32,268 nt of DNA, from NCBI GenBank assembly GCA_021782295.1, contig JAJXVC010000003.1:1-32268 (forward strand), in the 5' to 3' direction. The DNA is from a bacterium (GTDB lineage Bacteria > Eremiobacterota > Eremiobacteria > Baltobacterales > Baltobacteraceae). The notes below the pieces were generated by a model. It made no database searches and was not told where the DNA came from. It saw only the letters and a list, made by a program, of their open reading frames with translations. A program made the position numbers and the translations under genes. Positions 23,513 through 31,082 of this stretch are shown here, one piece after another; position 1 is the stretch's first letter; each line of letters starts with the position of its first letter.

Positions 23513-24786
23513 CAGGCGGTTCTCCGCTTCGCTTGCGCGGCGATTGCGATGCCGACCACCAACACCATCAGCGCGTTCCCGGCGATCATCTCCGCGACGA
23601 CGTAGGCCGGGCTCGGGTGGCGGACGACGATCGCGACGAGCGTGAACGCTGCGGCGAGCAACTGCGGAATTGCAAAGCCGAGCCGATGCGTCGCGAGCCC
23701 GTAGGTCACCAACGTGGTCGTCATCGCGAGCAACGCCATCGCGACGGCGTAGCCTTGCATCAACGGCAGCGCGGCATCGAACGCCGTGCCGACGAGTACG
23801 TGCAGCAGCAACAACCCGGCGAAGTGATAGGCGATCACCGCAACGAGGCCGATGGCGGCGGTCGCCGCGAGCACCAACTCGAGCACGCGCCGCGTGCTCT
23901 CGCCGCGCGCGGCGCGATGGGTAAAGTGCGGCAGCAAGACCGTCGGCGCAAAGCCGATAAAATAGAGCACGATCTTTCCGCCGAGCGATGCCGCCGCGTA
24001 CAAACCCGCGTCGTGCGCGTTAAAATAATGCTTCACTAAAATCACGTCGGCCGAACCCATCACCACCGCAGCGATCGCCGAGGCCGCCGAGCCGCCGAGC
24101 GTCGCGCGGACGCGCGGCCAATCGATCTGCGGCACTACCGAAACGACGCTGCGATAGCGCTTCAGCAGCACCGCGATAATCGCCGCTGCCCCGATGCCCA
24201 TGCCGATCATAAACGCCGCGAGTCCGCCAAAAAGCCCGAGCCCCAGCAACACCGCAGCGAGGAGCAGCAGCACTTTGCCGACCCCCTCGCTCAGCATCGA
24301 GATGCCGAAGAGTGTGAACGCGTGCGTGCCCTGGCAGAATGCGCGCAACGACGCCGAGAGCGTCGCAAGCGCGACCCCGATACCGACAACGATCACCGCC
24401 CACGCCGGCTCGCGGATGAACGCGCCGATCGGCACCGCAAAAATCGTTGCGAGCAGCGCCGAGAGCAACGCGATCGCACCGAAGACGCGCACGACGTATT
24501 CGGCGAGTCCACGCAGATGGCTCGCATCGTGGAGTGCATGAAACTCGGCGGCGTAGCGCGCGATCACCGGCGAGAGAATCACGACCGGCTGCGCCGCGAG
24601 TATGTAGATCGAAATCAACGCATAGAGCGCGCCGTACTCCGCGACGCCGAGCGCGCGCCCGGCGATCGCGTGGAAGAGAAAGCCGCCGATATTGAGCGCC
24701 ATCGTCGCCGCAAAAACGATCGTCCCCGAGGAGAGCAACGAGGGGCGCGCCGCCGGAGCGGAGGTGGCAGTAGAGGCGGAATTCAC
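23512..24786 (-). CDS. Polysaccharide flippase/exporter (Wzx-like, MOP/MATE superfamily)
   Basis: 424-residue integral membrane protein with about 12 hydrophobic segments, from IVFAATMALNIGGF at residue ~23 to NALMVLVVGIAIAA near the end. The AEYGALYALIS segment (~50) is typical of Wzx/RfbX-type O-unit and teichuronic-acid exporters. It likely flips a lipid-linked glycan across the membrane, and may serve the large operon to its left as well as the rhamnose pathway. The start is a GTG with GGAG 5 nt upstream. It shares one base with rfbD downstream. Confidence 0.87.
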   Translation of the reverse strand: MNSASTATSAPAARPSLLSSGTIVFAATMALNIGGFLFHAIAGRALGVAEYGALYALISIYILAAQPVVILSPVIARYAAEFHALHDASHLRGLAEYVVRVFGAIALLSALLATIFAVPIGAFIREPAWAVIVVGIGVALATLSASLRAFCQGTHAFTLFGISMLSEGVGKVLLLLAAVLLGLGLFGGLAAFMIGMGIGAAAIIAVLLKRYRSVVSVVPQIDWPRVRATLGGSAASAIAAVVMGSADVILVKHYFNAHDAGLYAAASLGGKIVLYFIGFAPTVLLPHFTHRAARGESTRRVLELVLAATAAIGLVAVIAYHFAGLLLLHVLVGTAFDAALPLMQGYAVAMALLAMTTTLVTYGLATHRLGFAIPQLLAAAFTLVAIVVRHPSPAYVVAEMIAGNALMVLVVGIAIAAQAKRRTA

Positions 24787-24866
24787 GTTCGCTCCGGTTC
24801 TGCCGCCGAAAGGCCGATGCCTGGGGAGCGCGGCGGGGGTGCCGGGGAGCCCGGGGGGCGGCAGCT
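24787..24866. other. 80-bp divergent intergenic region between flippase and rfbC
   Basis: Very GC-rich spacer between two divergently transcribed units, so promoters for both should lie here. I cannot pick out convincing -35/-10 boxes. A G-rich run (ccggggggcgg) lies just before the TTG of rfbC. Confidence 0.4.
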
Positions 24867-25406
24867 TTGTGCGCGAATGCAGCGGAGGTGGACGTTAAAA
24901 CGCTGCCCATTCCCGGCGCCCTCTTGCTGCGCCCGCGCATCTTCACCGACGAGCGCGGGAGTTTCCGCGAGAGCTTCAGCACCGAGCGCTATGCCGCCGT
25001 CGGCATCGGGGAACGCTTCGTACAGGAGAACGTCTCGCTCTCGCGCCACGGCGTGCTGCGCGGCCTGCACGGCGATCCGCGCATGAGCAAGATCGTGCAG
25101 GTGCTCGCGGGCGATGCCTTCGATGTCATCGTCGACGCGCGCCCGCGAAGCGCCACGTTCGGCCGCTGGTACGGCTACGATCTGCGCGCCGAAGAGGGAA
25201 CCCAGCTCTACATCCCCGCCGGCTGCCTGCACGGCTTTCTCTCGCTCGCCGACGGGACCGTGCTGCACTACCTGCAGAGCGCGCTCTACGATCCGCAGAG
25301 CGAATTCGGCGTCGCCTGGAACGACCCCAGCATCGGCATCGCTTGGCCGCTCGCGACGCCGATTCTCAGCGCGAAAGACGCCGCGAACCCGCCGCTCGCG
25401 CGGTAG
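24867..25406 (+). CDS. rfbC: dTDP-4-dehydrorhamnose 3,5-epimerase
   Basis: Cupin-fold epimerase of 179 residues, the usual RmlC length. Visible motifs are FTDERGSFRESF, the active-site loop RGLHGDP (H68), K75, the QLYIPAGCLHGFL cupin strand, and HYLQSALYDPQSEFGVAWNDP with the conserved Tyr. RGLHGDP replaces the more common RGLHYQ/FQ, so a variant epimerase is possible. Start uncertain: TTG at 24867 gives the listed length, GTG at 24888 is an alternative 7 codons in. It is divergent from the flippase/rfbD pair. Confidence 0.88.
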   Translation: MCANAAEVDVKTLPIPGALLLRPRIFTDERGSFRESFSTERYAAVGIGERFVQENVSLSRHGVLRGLHGDPRMSKIVQVLAGDAFDVIVDARPRSATFGRWYGYDLRAEEGTQLYIPAGCLHGFLSLADGTVLHYLQSALYDPQSEFGVAWNDPSIGIAWPLATPILSAKDAANPPLAR

Positions 25407-25424
25407 AGCGCTTCGCCGCGCGCA

Positions 25425-25453
25425 TCGACCCCCTAAGCTGCTTAGGGTATAAT
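25425..25453 (+). promoter_or_regulatory. Sigma-70-type promoter for the nucleotidyltransferase unit, probably leaderless
   Basis: A -10 box TATAAT (25448-25453) exactly as consensus, a 17-bp spacer, and a -35-like TCGACC (25425-25430; 4 of 6 against TTGACA). The ATG at 25460 follows the -10 box by 6 nt, so transcription should start at or next to the start codon. Confidence 0.7.
25431..25447. promoter_or_regulatory. Perfect palindrome filling the promoter spacer (candidate operator)
   Basis: CCCTAAGC-T-GCTTAGGG: 8-bp perfect arms around one base, occupying exactly the 17 bp between the -35 and -10 boxes. A repressor bound here would block RNA polymerase. No T-run follows it, so it is not a good terminator for rfbC. 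Confidence 0.7.
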
Positions 25454-25459
25454 GAGCGC

Positions 25460-26098
25460 ATGAACGAGCAGTGGGAGCATCTACTCGGCCTCGCTCGCCG
25501 AATTTCTCGCGAATTTCCCGATGCCGTCTTCATCGGCGGCATCGCGGTGGCATGCCGTGCGATGCGCGCCAATGCGGCCCTCGTGGAATCGAGTCACGAT
25601 GCCGATCTCTACCTCTCGCTCGCCGGCAAGAATGAAATGCGCGACCGATATGAAGTCCTCCGCAACGATCGTCTTGGCAAAGACTCGGTGCTCGTCGATG
25701 GCGAGGATTTCGATCTCTACGTCGAGCGACAGCATCGCCTCGCCATCCCCTATGACGTAGCTTCGGCCTTTGCCGAAGAGATCGACGGCATCAATGTAGC
25801 GGCGCTCGAACATCTGCTCGTTCTTAAAATCGATGCCGCGCTCGACCGACGCGGAAGTTCGAAGGGGGAGAAAGACCTCCGCGATATCGCTCGCATCGTC
25901 TTGTTGCTCGATTCCCCACGCGCGCAATTATTGGCAACGCACCTCGACGATCGACGGCTTACGGCTCTCGCCATGCTCGACGCGCAACGAGACATCTTTT
26001 CGCGCATGGGTGTAAACCCGCACGATGGCAGTAAAATGCGGCGCCGACTTGACGCACATCTGCTACGACTACGAACCATCGCGAGCGAAGCGACGTGA
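25460..26098 (+). CDS. Nucleotidyltransferase-fold protein (AbiEii/DUF6036-like)
   Basis: 212 residues. The pattern is that of minimal nucleotidyltransferases used as toxins or in TA-like pairs: the GG loop in VFIGGIAVACRA (26-27), the DxD acids D47/D49 in SHDADLYLS, a third acid D85 in EDFDLYV, and a helical end with HLLVLKIDAALDR and KGEKDLRDIARIV. The ATG at 25460 is fixed by the promoter just upstream; the frame is open further up but only through rfbC. The stop overlaps the next gene by 4 nt. Substrate unknown. Toxin versus house-keeping role cannot be decided from sequence. Confidence 0.75.
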   Translation: MNEQWEHLLGLARRISREFPDAVFIGGIAVACRAMRANAALVESSHDADLYLSLAGKNEMRDRYEVLRNDRLGKDSVLVDGEDFDLYVERQHRLAIPYDVASAFAEEIDGINVAALEHLLVLKIDAALDRRGSSKGEKDLRDIARIVLLLDSPRAQLLATHLDDRRLTALAMLDAQRDIFSRMGVNPHDGSKMRRRLDAHLLRLRTIASEAT

Positions 26099-26592
26099 AG
26101 TACCAGGCAAATCTCGAAATTCTTCCGGCTCGACACGTGCGTGGCAGCGAACGCGACCGAATCGTGCGCCGAGCGAAAATACGCGGCCGAACGGTTGCGG
26201 AGATCGCAGAGCGCGCCGGGATTCGCTATCGCCTGACCGGTGGGCCGAAAGCGCGGGTCGTACTCTGGAACGGTCCCGGGCACGCTCGCACGGTCGACGA
26301 CGACGGCACGACAATTTTTGCGATCGACCAGTCATCGCTTCCACAACGCGGATCTGCGCGATTTTTTCGCGTGCTGGAGATTCTCGCATATGGGTGCTTC
26401 GATTACGGAGCGCGCGAAAGCGTTTGCGGCCGCGAAATTTTCGTGCATCCGGTTACGCCGGAGCACGGCCGCGCCTGGCTTGCCGAGATCGGTCGACGTG
26501 GCGGGCAGGCTCGCAGCGCCGCTAAAGCGGCCTCGTCGCAGGCAAACGGGGCCCGGGGTCACAAGCCCGGCGCCTCGCACGATTCGAAATAG
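26095..26592 (+). CDS. Unknown protein paired with the nucleotidyltransferase
   Basis: 165 residues, start GTG overlapping the previous stop (GTGA). I do not recognise the family. Residues ~20-48 could form a helix-turn-helix (RTVAEIAERAGIRYRL). The centre has ARFFRVLEILAYGCFDYG, and the end is basic and Ala/Gly-rich (RRGGQARSAAKAASSQANG), a tail seen on many small DNA-binding or antitoxin-like proteins. Tight coupling and the palindromic operator suggest a partner or autorepressor. It could equally be an unrelated accessory protein. Confidence 0.65.
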   Translation: MKYQANLEILPARHVRGSERDRIVRRAKIRGRTVAEIAERAGIRYRLTGGPKARVVLWNGPGHARTVDDDGTTIFAIDQSSLPQRGSARFFRVLEILAYGCFDYGARESVCGREIFVHPVTPEHGRAWLAEIGRRGGQARSAAKAASSQANGARGHKPGASHDSK

Positions 26593-26666
26593 ACGGCGCG
26601 CGCGCGGGGCGTAACACTCGGCCACGAGGGCGGTAGTACCACCTGAAAGGAAACATCGCGAGGCAC

Positions 26667-27299
26667 ATGGTGGCGGAGGCAACGAGCGACGAAGCACTCG
26701 TCGGGCTCGTGCGAGCGGGGGACCGCGAAGCGTTTGCGGGGTTGGTGGAGCGCTACAAGCGCGGCATCGCCAACTTCATCGGCGCCTCGGTCCGCAACCC
26801 GGCAGATGCAGCCGATCTCACGCAGGAGACCTTCCTGCGTGCGTACGCCCATCTCGGCTCCTTCAACCCCAGCCTCGGCAAATTCTCGACCTGGATCTAC
26901 CACATCGCCCGCAACGTCGTCCGCACGCATTTGGGAAAACAGCAGCGGCGCCCGGCAACGCAGGAGATGCCCGAAGACCAGACGATCGAGAACGCCGTCG
27001 CCGACTCCTCGCGAGAATCCGACCCCGCTGAAGGCATCCTCCGCAGCGAGGCCGAGCGCGAATTGCGCGCGGCGTTAGCGGAGCTGCCGGAACGAACGAG
27101 GACGGTCTTGGCACTGCGATACTTCGACAACTTGGAATACCACGCCATAGCGGCTGCACTCGGGCTCTCGCTCGGGAACGTCAAGACGCTCATTCACCGC
27201 GGCAAAATTTCGCTTGCGCAACGGATGCGCTCGCGCGAAAGCGTCGCTCTCGACACCGTCAAAGCCAAAGGAGGCTACCGTGCGCTGCTCCTCGTGTAG
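26667..27299 (+). CDS. ECF-type RNA polymerase sigma factor
   Basis: 210 residues. Region 2 is at about 22-90 (AFAGLVERYKRG, DAADLTQETFLRAY, KFSTWIYHIARN), followed by a variable acidic linker. Region 4 is at 132-188 (LAELPERTRTVLALRYF, helix-turn-helix LGLSLGNVKTLIHRGK). It directs polymerase to a small regulon, usually under an anti-sigma. ATG at 26667 is listed; GTG at 26670 has better spacing from GAGG. It overlaps the anti-sigma gene by 20 nt. I did not find a clear autoregulatory ECF promoter in the 74-bp gap upstream. Confidence 0.93.
   Translation: MVAEATSDEALVGLVRAGDREAFAGLVERYKRGIANFIGASVRNPADAADLTQETFLRAYAHLGSFNPSLGKFSTWIYHIARNVVRTHLGKQQRRPATQEMPEDQTIENAVADSSRESDPAEGILRSEAERELRAALAELPERTRTVLALRYFDNLEYHAIAAALGLSLGNVKTLIHRGKISLAQRMRSRESVALDTVKAKGGYRALLLV
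27270..27274 (+). promoter_or_regulatory. Ribosome binding site deciding the anti-sigma start
   Basis: GGAGG 5 nt before GTG at 27280, inside the sigma gene's end. It chooses this start over the longer opening from 27214. Confidence 0.75.
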
Positions 27300-27834
27300 T
27301 AACGATCTCGATCGTTATCTGGAAGGAACGCTCTCGCCGGCGCGCATGCGCGCGATGGCCGAGCATCTGCGTACGTGCGACGATTGCCGTGCGACGCTCG
27401 ACGAACTCAAAGTGATCGACGCACTGCTGGCAACGACGGCACCGGTCGAACTCGCACCGAACTTTACCTACGCCGTCATGGCCGAGGTACGGGCGTTCCC
27501 GCAGCCGCGCGCCTTCCGGCTCTCGCACTGGGCGCTGCTCTCGTTCTACACCATCGGCGCGTGGATCGCGCTCATCGCGTTCTGGATCTTCGCGCGCGCC
27601 GCGGCGACCGCGACGCTCACCTCGGCCTCAAGTAACGCCGTCGTTGCAACGAGTTCGACCTTCGCCGCGCTCGCGGCGGGAATGCACGCGCTCGCACCCT
27701 ACGCGCCGTTCGCCCTCATCGCCGTCTTGCTAGTCGTCGCGATCGACGCTGCATTTTTCGGCGCGCTCTTCTTTTACCAGCGGCGCATTCGCCCGCAGGT
27801 GCTCGCCACCATCGCTATCCGGGAGGAACGCTAA
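27280..27834 (+). CDS. Zinc-finger anti-sigma factor, membrane-bound
   Basis: 184 residues. The N-terminus carries the anti-sigma zinc module: C3/C6, then H29-x3-C33-x2-C36 (HLRTCDDC). Two hydrophobic segments follow at about 82-105 and 145-172, so it is a membrane sensor that should hold the sigma factor at the membrane until a signal. It overlaps the sigma gene by 20 nt and is followed after one base by the next gene, making a three-gene operon. Confidence 0.88.
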   Translation: MRCSSCSNDLDRYLEGTLSPARMRAMAEHLRTCDDCRATLDELKVIDALLATTAPVELAPNFTYAVMAEVRAFPQPRAFRLSHWALLSFYTIGAWIALIAFWIFARAAATATLTSASSNAVVATSSTFAALAAGMHALAPYAPFALIAVLLVVAIDAAFFGALFFYQRRIRPQVLATIAIREER

Positions 27835-27835
27835 C

Positions 27836-28813
27836 ATGCGTCTGGTTCGTACGCTACTCATCGGCATCGCCGCGGTCGGCATGCTGCTCGCACCGCACGC
27901 GGCGGCCGCAAGCAGCAGCGACGGCGATAACGGCAACGTCTTTATCGGAAAAGACGTCACGATTCAGCCGGGGCAAACCGTGCATGGCGATCTCACGATT
28001 ATCGGCGGCAACGCCGACATCAAGGGAACCGTCGAACGCGACCTCACCGTGCTCGGCGGCGGCGCCACGATTGAAGGCAGCGTCGGGCGCGACGTAACGG
28101 TGCTCGGCGGTGCGCTCACGGAGATGCCCGGCTCGCATGTCGGCCGCCACGTCACGACGATCGGCCTCGGACACGGCATCATGCACATTCTTCCAAGTAT
28201 CGGCGTGAGTTCGGGGAACGGTTCGACGGTAGTTCGTACGTTAAATCCCTTCGGTTTCACGGTCATGCCGTGGATCGCCGGCGGTAAACTCATCGGCGAT
28301 TTCCTGGTCCTCATCGCGTTCCTCATCTTCCCGATGCGCGCGCGCCTGGCGATGGAACGCTTGGAGAGCCATCCCGGCCTCGCGACGGCGGTCGGCTTGG
28401 GCGCCTGGCTCGCCGTGGTGCCGCTGGGGATCATGTTGCTCATCACGATCGTGTTGAGTCCGCTGATTCTCGTCGAGGCACTCGCGATCGTCGTTGCGAT
28501 GTTGATCGGCAAAGCCGCACTCGCGCTGATCGTCGGCAACCGCTTGATGGTGATGACGAACGCCAAGATTAATCCCTCGCCGCTGCTCGCGCTGGTGATC
28601 GGGCTCGTGCTGCTCACCGCTGCGGAGTTGGTGCCGATCGCCGGGTTTCTGGTGACGATGTTGGTGCTGCTCGTCGGGGTCGGCGCGACGCTGCTCTCGC
28701 TCGCGCAGCCCACGCTGCTCAACGGCGCTTTCATGCCGCCGCCGGCACCGGTCGGGCCGACGAACGTGACGCCGCCGCAGCCGCCGATCGGCGGCCCACC
28801 GATGGCCCGGTAA
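27836..28813 (+). CDS. Bactofilin-like repeat protein with signal peptide and membrane domain
   Basis: 325 residues. A signal peptide at 1-24 (LLIGIAAVGMLLAP, cleavage after HAAAA) is followed by repeated short beta turns at ~36-110 of bactofilin/polymer-forming type (VHGDLTIIGGNADIKG, VERDLTVLGGGATIEG, VGRDVTVLGG). Several membrane helices follow from ~150 to 292 and the tail is Pro-rich (PPPAPVGPTN). Unlike cytoplasmic bactofilins, the repeats would lie outside the membrane. Its place behind an ECF/anti-sigma pair suggests an envelope-stress role or a part in sensing. Function unproven. Confidence 0.8.
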   Translation: MRLVRTLLIGIAAVGMLLAPHAAAASSSDGDNGNVFIGKDVTIQPGQTVHGDLTIIGGNADIKGTVERDLTVLGGGATIEGSVGRDVTVLGGALTEMPGSHVGRHVTTIGLGHGIMHILPSIGVSSGNGSTVVRTLNPFGFTVMPWIAGGKLIGDFLVLIAFLIFPMRARLAMERLESHPGLATAVGLGAWLAVVPLGIMLLITIVLSPLILVEALAIVVAMLIGKAALALIVGNRLMVMTNAKINPSPLLALVIGLVLLTAAELVPIAGFLVTMLVLLVGVGATLLSLAQPTLLNGAFMPPPAPVGPTNVTPPQPPIGGPPMAR

Positions 28814-28816
28814 ATA

Positions 28817-30097
28817 TCAGCCGGAATTCCAGAGCGCGGAGATCGGAATCGCCCATAATTTCGGACCGAATGGTACGCATTCGCTCCCGCCGTAAAGCAA
28901 TATGCCGCGATGGAACCGTTCTCCGGCAAGCTGGGCGAATGCTCGCAGGCCTTTGAAATCGCGCGCGTCAGCGGTAGTGGTCGTCTTGACTTCCACGCCG
29001 ACGACGCGCCGATCCGCAGCCTCGACGACAAAATCCACCTCTTTTTGTTCTCGACTACGAAAATGCAGTAATGTGTATTCGCCGTGTCCATGATAGCTGA
29101 TTAACTTTATCAATTCGCACCCTACGAAAGCTTCGATGAGAAAGCCGACGTGCGCATCGGTCGAAGCGAGATTCAATAGATATGCGTACAAGCCGGAGTC
29201 GTTCGGCAACAATTTTGGCGATCGGACTATTCGCGCATCTATCCCTCCCGACCACGGCGCGATCTCCGAGATCAAAAACGTCGCTTTTAGGAGTTCTATG
29301 TGGCGCGCGATCGTCGACGCCGGGATGCCGGCATCGCGAGATAAGCTCTGTAGGTTTCTCGGCTGGCCGGAGCGGCTTGCGACCGCGCGCAAGATGCGGA
29401 CGATTCCTCCATCGTCTGCAACGTTACTGATGCTACGAATTTCGCGTTGAAGCACCGTCGTTAGGTACGAGCCGAACCATGCGTTTCGCCGCGCACGGTC
29501 GGTTCGCTTGACGGCATCCGGGAAGCCGCCGCGTAAAGCTCTTTCGGCGAGTTGCTCGCGCGTGTCGGCACCACGCCACTGAAAGTGGTCGTCATCAGAA
29601 AATACCGTCTCGAGAAATGTCGGCGACGATGCTTCGATTTCGGCTTGAGAGAGCGGCCACATCTGCAGCAATTCGACCCTCCCGGCCAACGATTCAGCGA
29701 TGCGAGGAAGCGCCATCACGTTCGCCGATCCGGTGAGCAAATATCGGTTAGGACGGCGATCGAGGTCCACGTCGTGTTTTATTGCGACGAGCAATTGCGG
29801 AAGCCGCTGGACTTCGTCGATAACGATCCAGTCGTCGGAGCGATGGCGCTGGAGCCAACCTTGGGGATCCTCGGCGACGGCGGCGAGCGTTGTGGCGTCG
29901 TCGAGGGTAAAGTAGCGCGAGGAGGCTCCCGCGCGCGCAGGCGGCGGGGCCGAGAAGGTAATCGTTCTTCCGGGAGGCGTCGCGGCTGCTCGACGGGCCA
30001 GGGTTGATTTGCCGACCTGTCGGGGACCGGTTAGAAGCACGACCGGCGTGTCGGCCCTCGCAAGCTCGAGGTTGCGGGCAATCTTGCGCTCGTACAT
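28817..30097 (-). CDS. AAA_14/DUF4143-type ATPase
   Basis: 426 residues. Walker A is GPRQVGKST (24-32), Walker B is WIVIDEVQRLP with D94-E95, and RYLLTGSAN is the sensor. The C-terminal half is DUF4143-like with a PD-(D/E)xK-type patch: EVDFVVE, then VGVEVKTTT. Such proteins are common, poorly understood ATPases often linked with mobile or defence regions. The ATG at 30097 is chosen by homology of the N-terminus (MYERKIARNLE). The frame is open to 30538 but runs through the hairpin repeat and the neighbouring toxin gene. Convergent with the bactofilin-like gene (3-bp gap). Confidence 0.88.
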   Translation of the reverse strand: MYERKIARNLELARADTPVVLLTGPRQVGKSTLARRAAATPPGRTITFSAPPPARAGASSRYFTLDDATTLAAVAEDPQGWLQRHRSDDWIVIDEVQRLPQLLVAIKHDVDLDRRPNRYLLTGSANVMALPRIAESLAGRVELLQMWPLSQAEIEASSPTFLETVFSDDDHFQWRGADTREQLAERALRGGFPDAVKRTDRARRNAWFGSYLTTVLQREIRSISNVADDGGIVRILRAVASRSGQPRNLQSLSRDAGIPASTIARHIELLKATFLISEIAPWSGGIDARIVRSPKLLPNDSGLYAYLLNLASTDAHVGFLIEAFVGCELIKLISYHGHGEYTLLHFRSREQKEVDFVVEAADRRVVGVEVKTTTTADARDFKGLRAFAQLAGERFHRGILLYGGSECVPFGPKLWAIPISALWNSG

Positions 30098-30314
30098 ATC
30101 CGCGATATTCTCCGTTTGGTTTCGCAAAACCCACCACAACATGGCGGATTTGCGACCTAATCGTGGTGAATATGCGGCTTTCTCCGCGCAATCATTCGCC
30201 GATGCCCCGCTACAGGGCCCCTCCTGTCCCCGAGTAGGCCCCGCTGTCACCCCGAGCAGCCCCGCAGGGCCGTATCGAGGGGGGCGCTTGCCGCGGCAAG
30301 CCCGTCCGCCGGCG
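30098..30314. other. 217-bp intergenic region upstream of the ATPase
   Basis: Contains hairpin repeat B (30221-30285) and a small inverted repeat GGTTT-TGCG-AAACC (minus strand) near 30117-30131. The ATPase promoter should lie here but no clear boxes stand out. Confidence 0.45.
30221..30285. repeat. Dispersed hairpin repeat B
   Basis: Contains CCCCGAGTAGGCC, then GTCACCCCGAGCA, the hairpin GCCC-CGCA-GGGC (30259-30270) and CGTATCGAGG. Same family as clusters A and C, with a different stem sequence that still pairs. Confidence 0.82.
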
Positions 30315-30740
30315 CTAGTCGGCGGCGATCCCTTCGGCGCGCGCGACTGTTCCGAGGACGGAATCGAACGTAAGCAGCCGCAATTCGGGAAGCTCTTCGG
30401 CGAGGTCGACGGCGAACGCGAGGTGCCACAAGTCGGCGCCGCGCAGCGGGTATCGTTGCGCGAGCGTTCGCAGCGTCGCCGACGAGGGCCCACCGGCGAG
30501 CCCGATCCACGGCGAGCTCGAGATCGCGCCGAGCGCAAGTTCGGCGTTCGGAGCGGCTAGCGTGGCGGAACGCTGCGACCGTGCGATCGCAGCAGCACAT
30601 TCAGCCCAGGCAAGTGACGACACGAAATGTCGCCCCGCCATTTGCAAGTAGGCCGAGGCGCGCGCACCATGTACGTCGCCGAAGAGACGAGCGAGAATCG
30701 CCGATGAATCCCAATAGATGGCCATCTCCGGCGCGGTCAC
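30315..30740 (-). CDS. PIN-domain ribonuclease toxin (VapC-like)
   Basis: 141 residues with the four PIN acids in place: D11 (IYWDSSAIL), E47 (LAWAECAAA), D103 (LRGADLWHLA) and D126 (LLTFDSVLG). VapC toxins cleave tRNA or rRNA using Mg ions. GTG at 30740 overlaps the antitoxin stop by 4 nt; the ATG five codons in (30725) is an alternative. It looks intact. Confidence 0.9.
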   Translation of the reverse strand: MTAPEMAIYWDSSAILARLFGDVHGARASAYLQMAGRHFVSSLAWAECAAAIARSQRSATLAAPNAELALGAISSSPWIGLAGGPSSATLRTLAQRYPLRGADLWHLAFAVDLAEELPELRLLTFDSVLGTVARAEGIAAD

Positions 30741-31021
30741 CGATTACGATCTTCGTCGAGCAGCCGTTGAAAATACCCGGGCGGCGCACTGTTGGGGATG
30801 GGGTATTCGATCGGGGCCGATGCAGGCGGAAACGGGACGAGCGTTCCGTTCTCAACGAGCCGCGCAATGCGAACGTCGAGCGGCGCGAGCTCTTTTGGAA
30901 GCGGTACGATCTTCGCGACGGGCACACCGCGATCGGTAATTGTGAATTCGTCGCCGTTCGCAGCCGCTTTTACCAGCGCCGAGAGATGCTTCTTCGCCTC
31001 GCGAATCCCCATTTTTTTCAT
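30737..31021 (-). CDS. Phd/YefM-type antitoxin (VapB-like)
   Basis: 94 residues. The N-terminus is the Phd/YefM fold (MGIREAKKHLSALVKAA, then GDEFTITDRGVPVAKIVP), which binds DNA. The Pro-rich C-terminal part should wrap the toxin. ATG at 31021 has GGGAGG just upstream; M4 is an alternative. It lies directly after a perfect palindrome and is co-translated with the PIN toxin, so it should autoregulate. Confidence 0.9.
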   Translation of the reverse strand: MKKMGIREAKKHLSALVKAAANGDEFTITDRGVPVAKIVPLPKELAPLDVRIARLVENGTLVPFPPASAPIEYPIPNSAPPGYFQRLLDEDRNR

Positions 31022-31031
31022 CGCGCCCTCC

Positions 31032-31056
31032 CGATGTAGTCACGGTGACTACATCG
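31032..31056. promoter_or_regulatory. Perfect 12-bp-arm palindrome upstream of the antitoxin (operator)
   Basis: Left arm CGATGTAGTCAC, one central base, right arm GTGACTACATCG, ending 11 bp from the antitoxin ATG. It is placed where VapB- or Phd-type proteins bind to repress their own operon. Confidence 0.85.
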
Positions 31057-31082
31057 CGAAGCGTATCACATGCCTCCGTGCC

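Noticed and set aside
24020..24982. 320-codon minus-strand frame overlapping the flippase
   Set aside because: Arg/Ala-rich shadow of the flippase gene in another frame; it also crosses the rfbC start.
25431..25447. Palindrome after rfbC as a Rho-independent terminator
   Set aside because: No T-run follows; it is followed by TATAAT and sits exactly in a promoter spacer, so an operator is the better reading.
25343..25459. N-terminal extension of the nucleotidyltransferase frame
   Set aside because: It overlaps the end of rfbC and covers the promoter and palindrome; the Arg-rich residues have no family match.
30098..30538. N-terminal extension of the ATPase frame by 147 codons
   Set aside because: It runs through hairpin repeat B and part of the PIN toxin gene in another frame and has no similarity to AAA_14 proteins. 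The ATG at 30097 fits the family.
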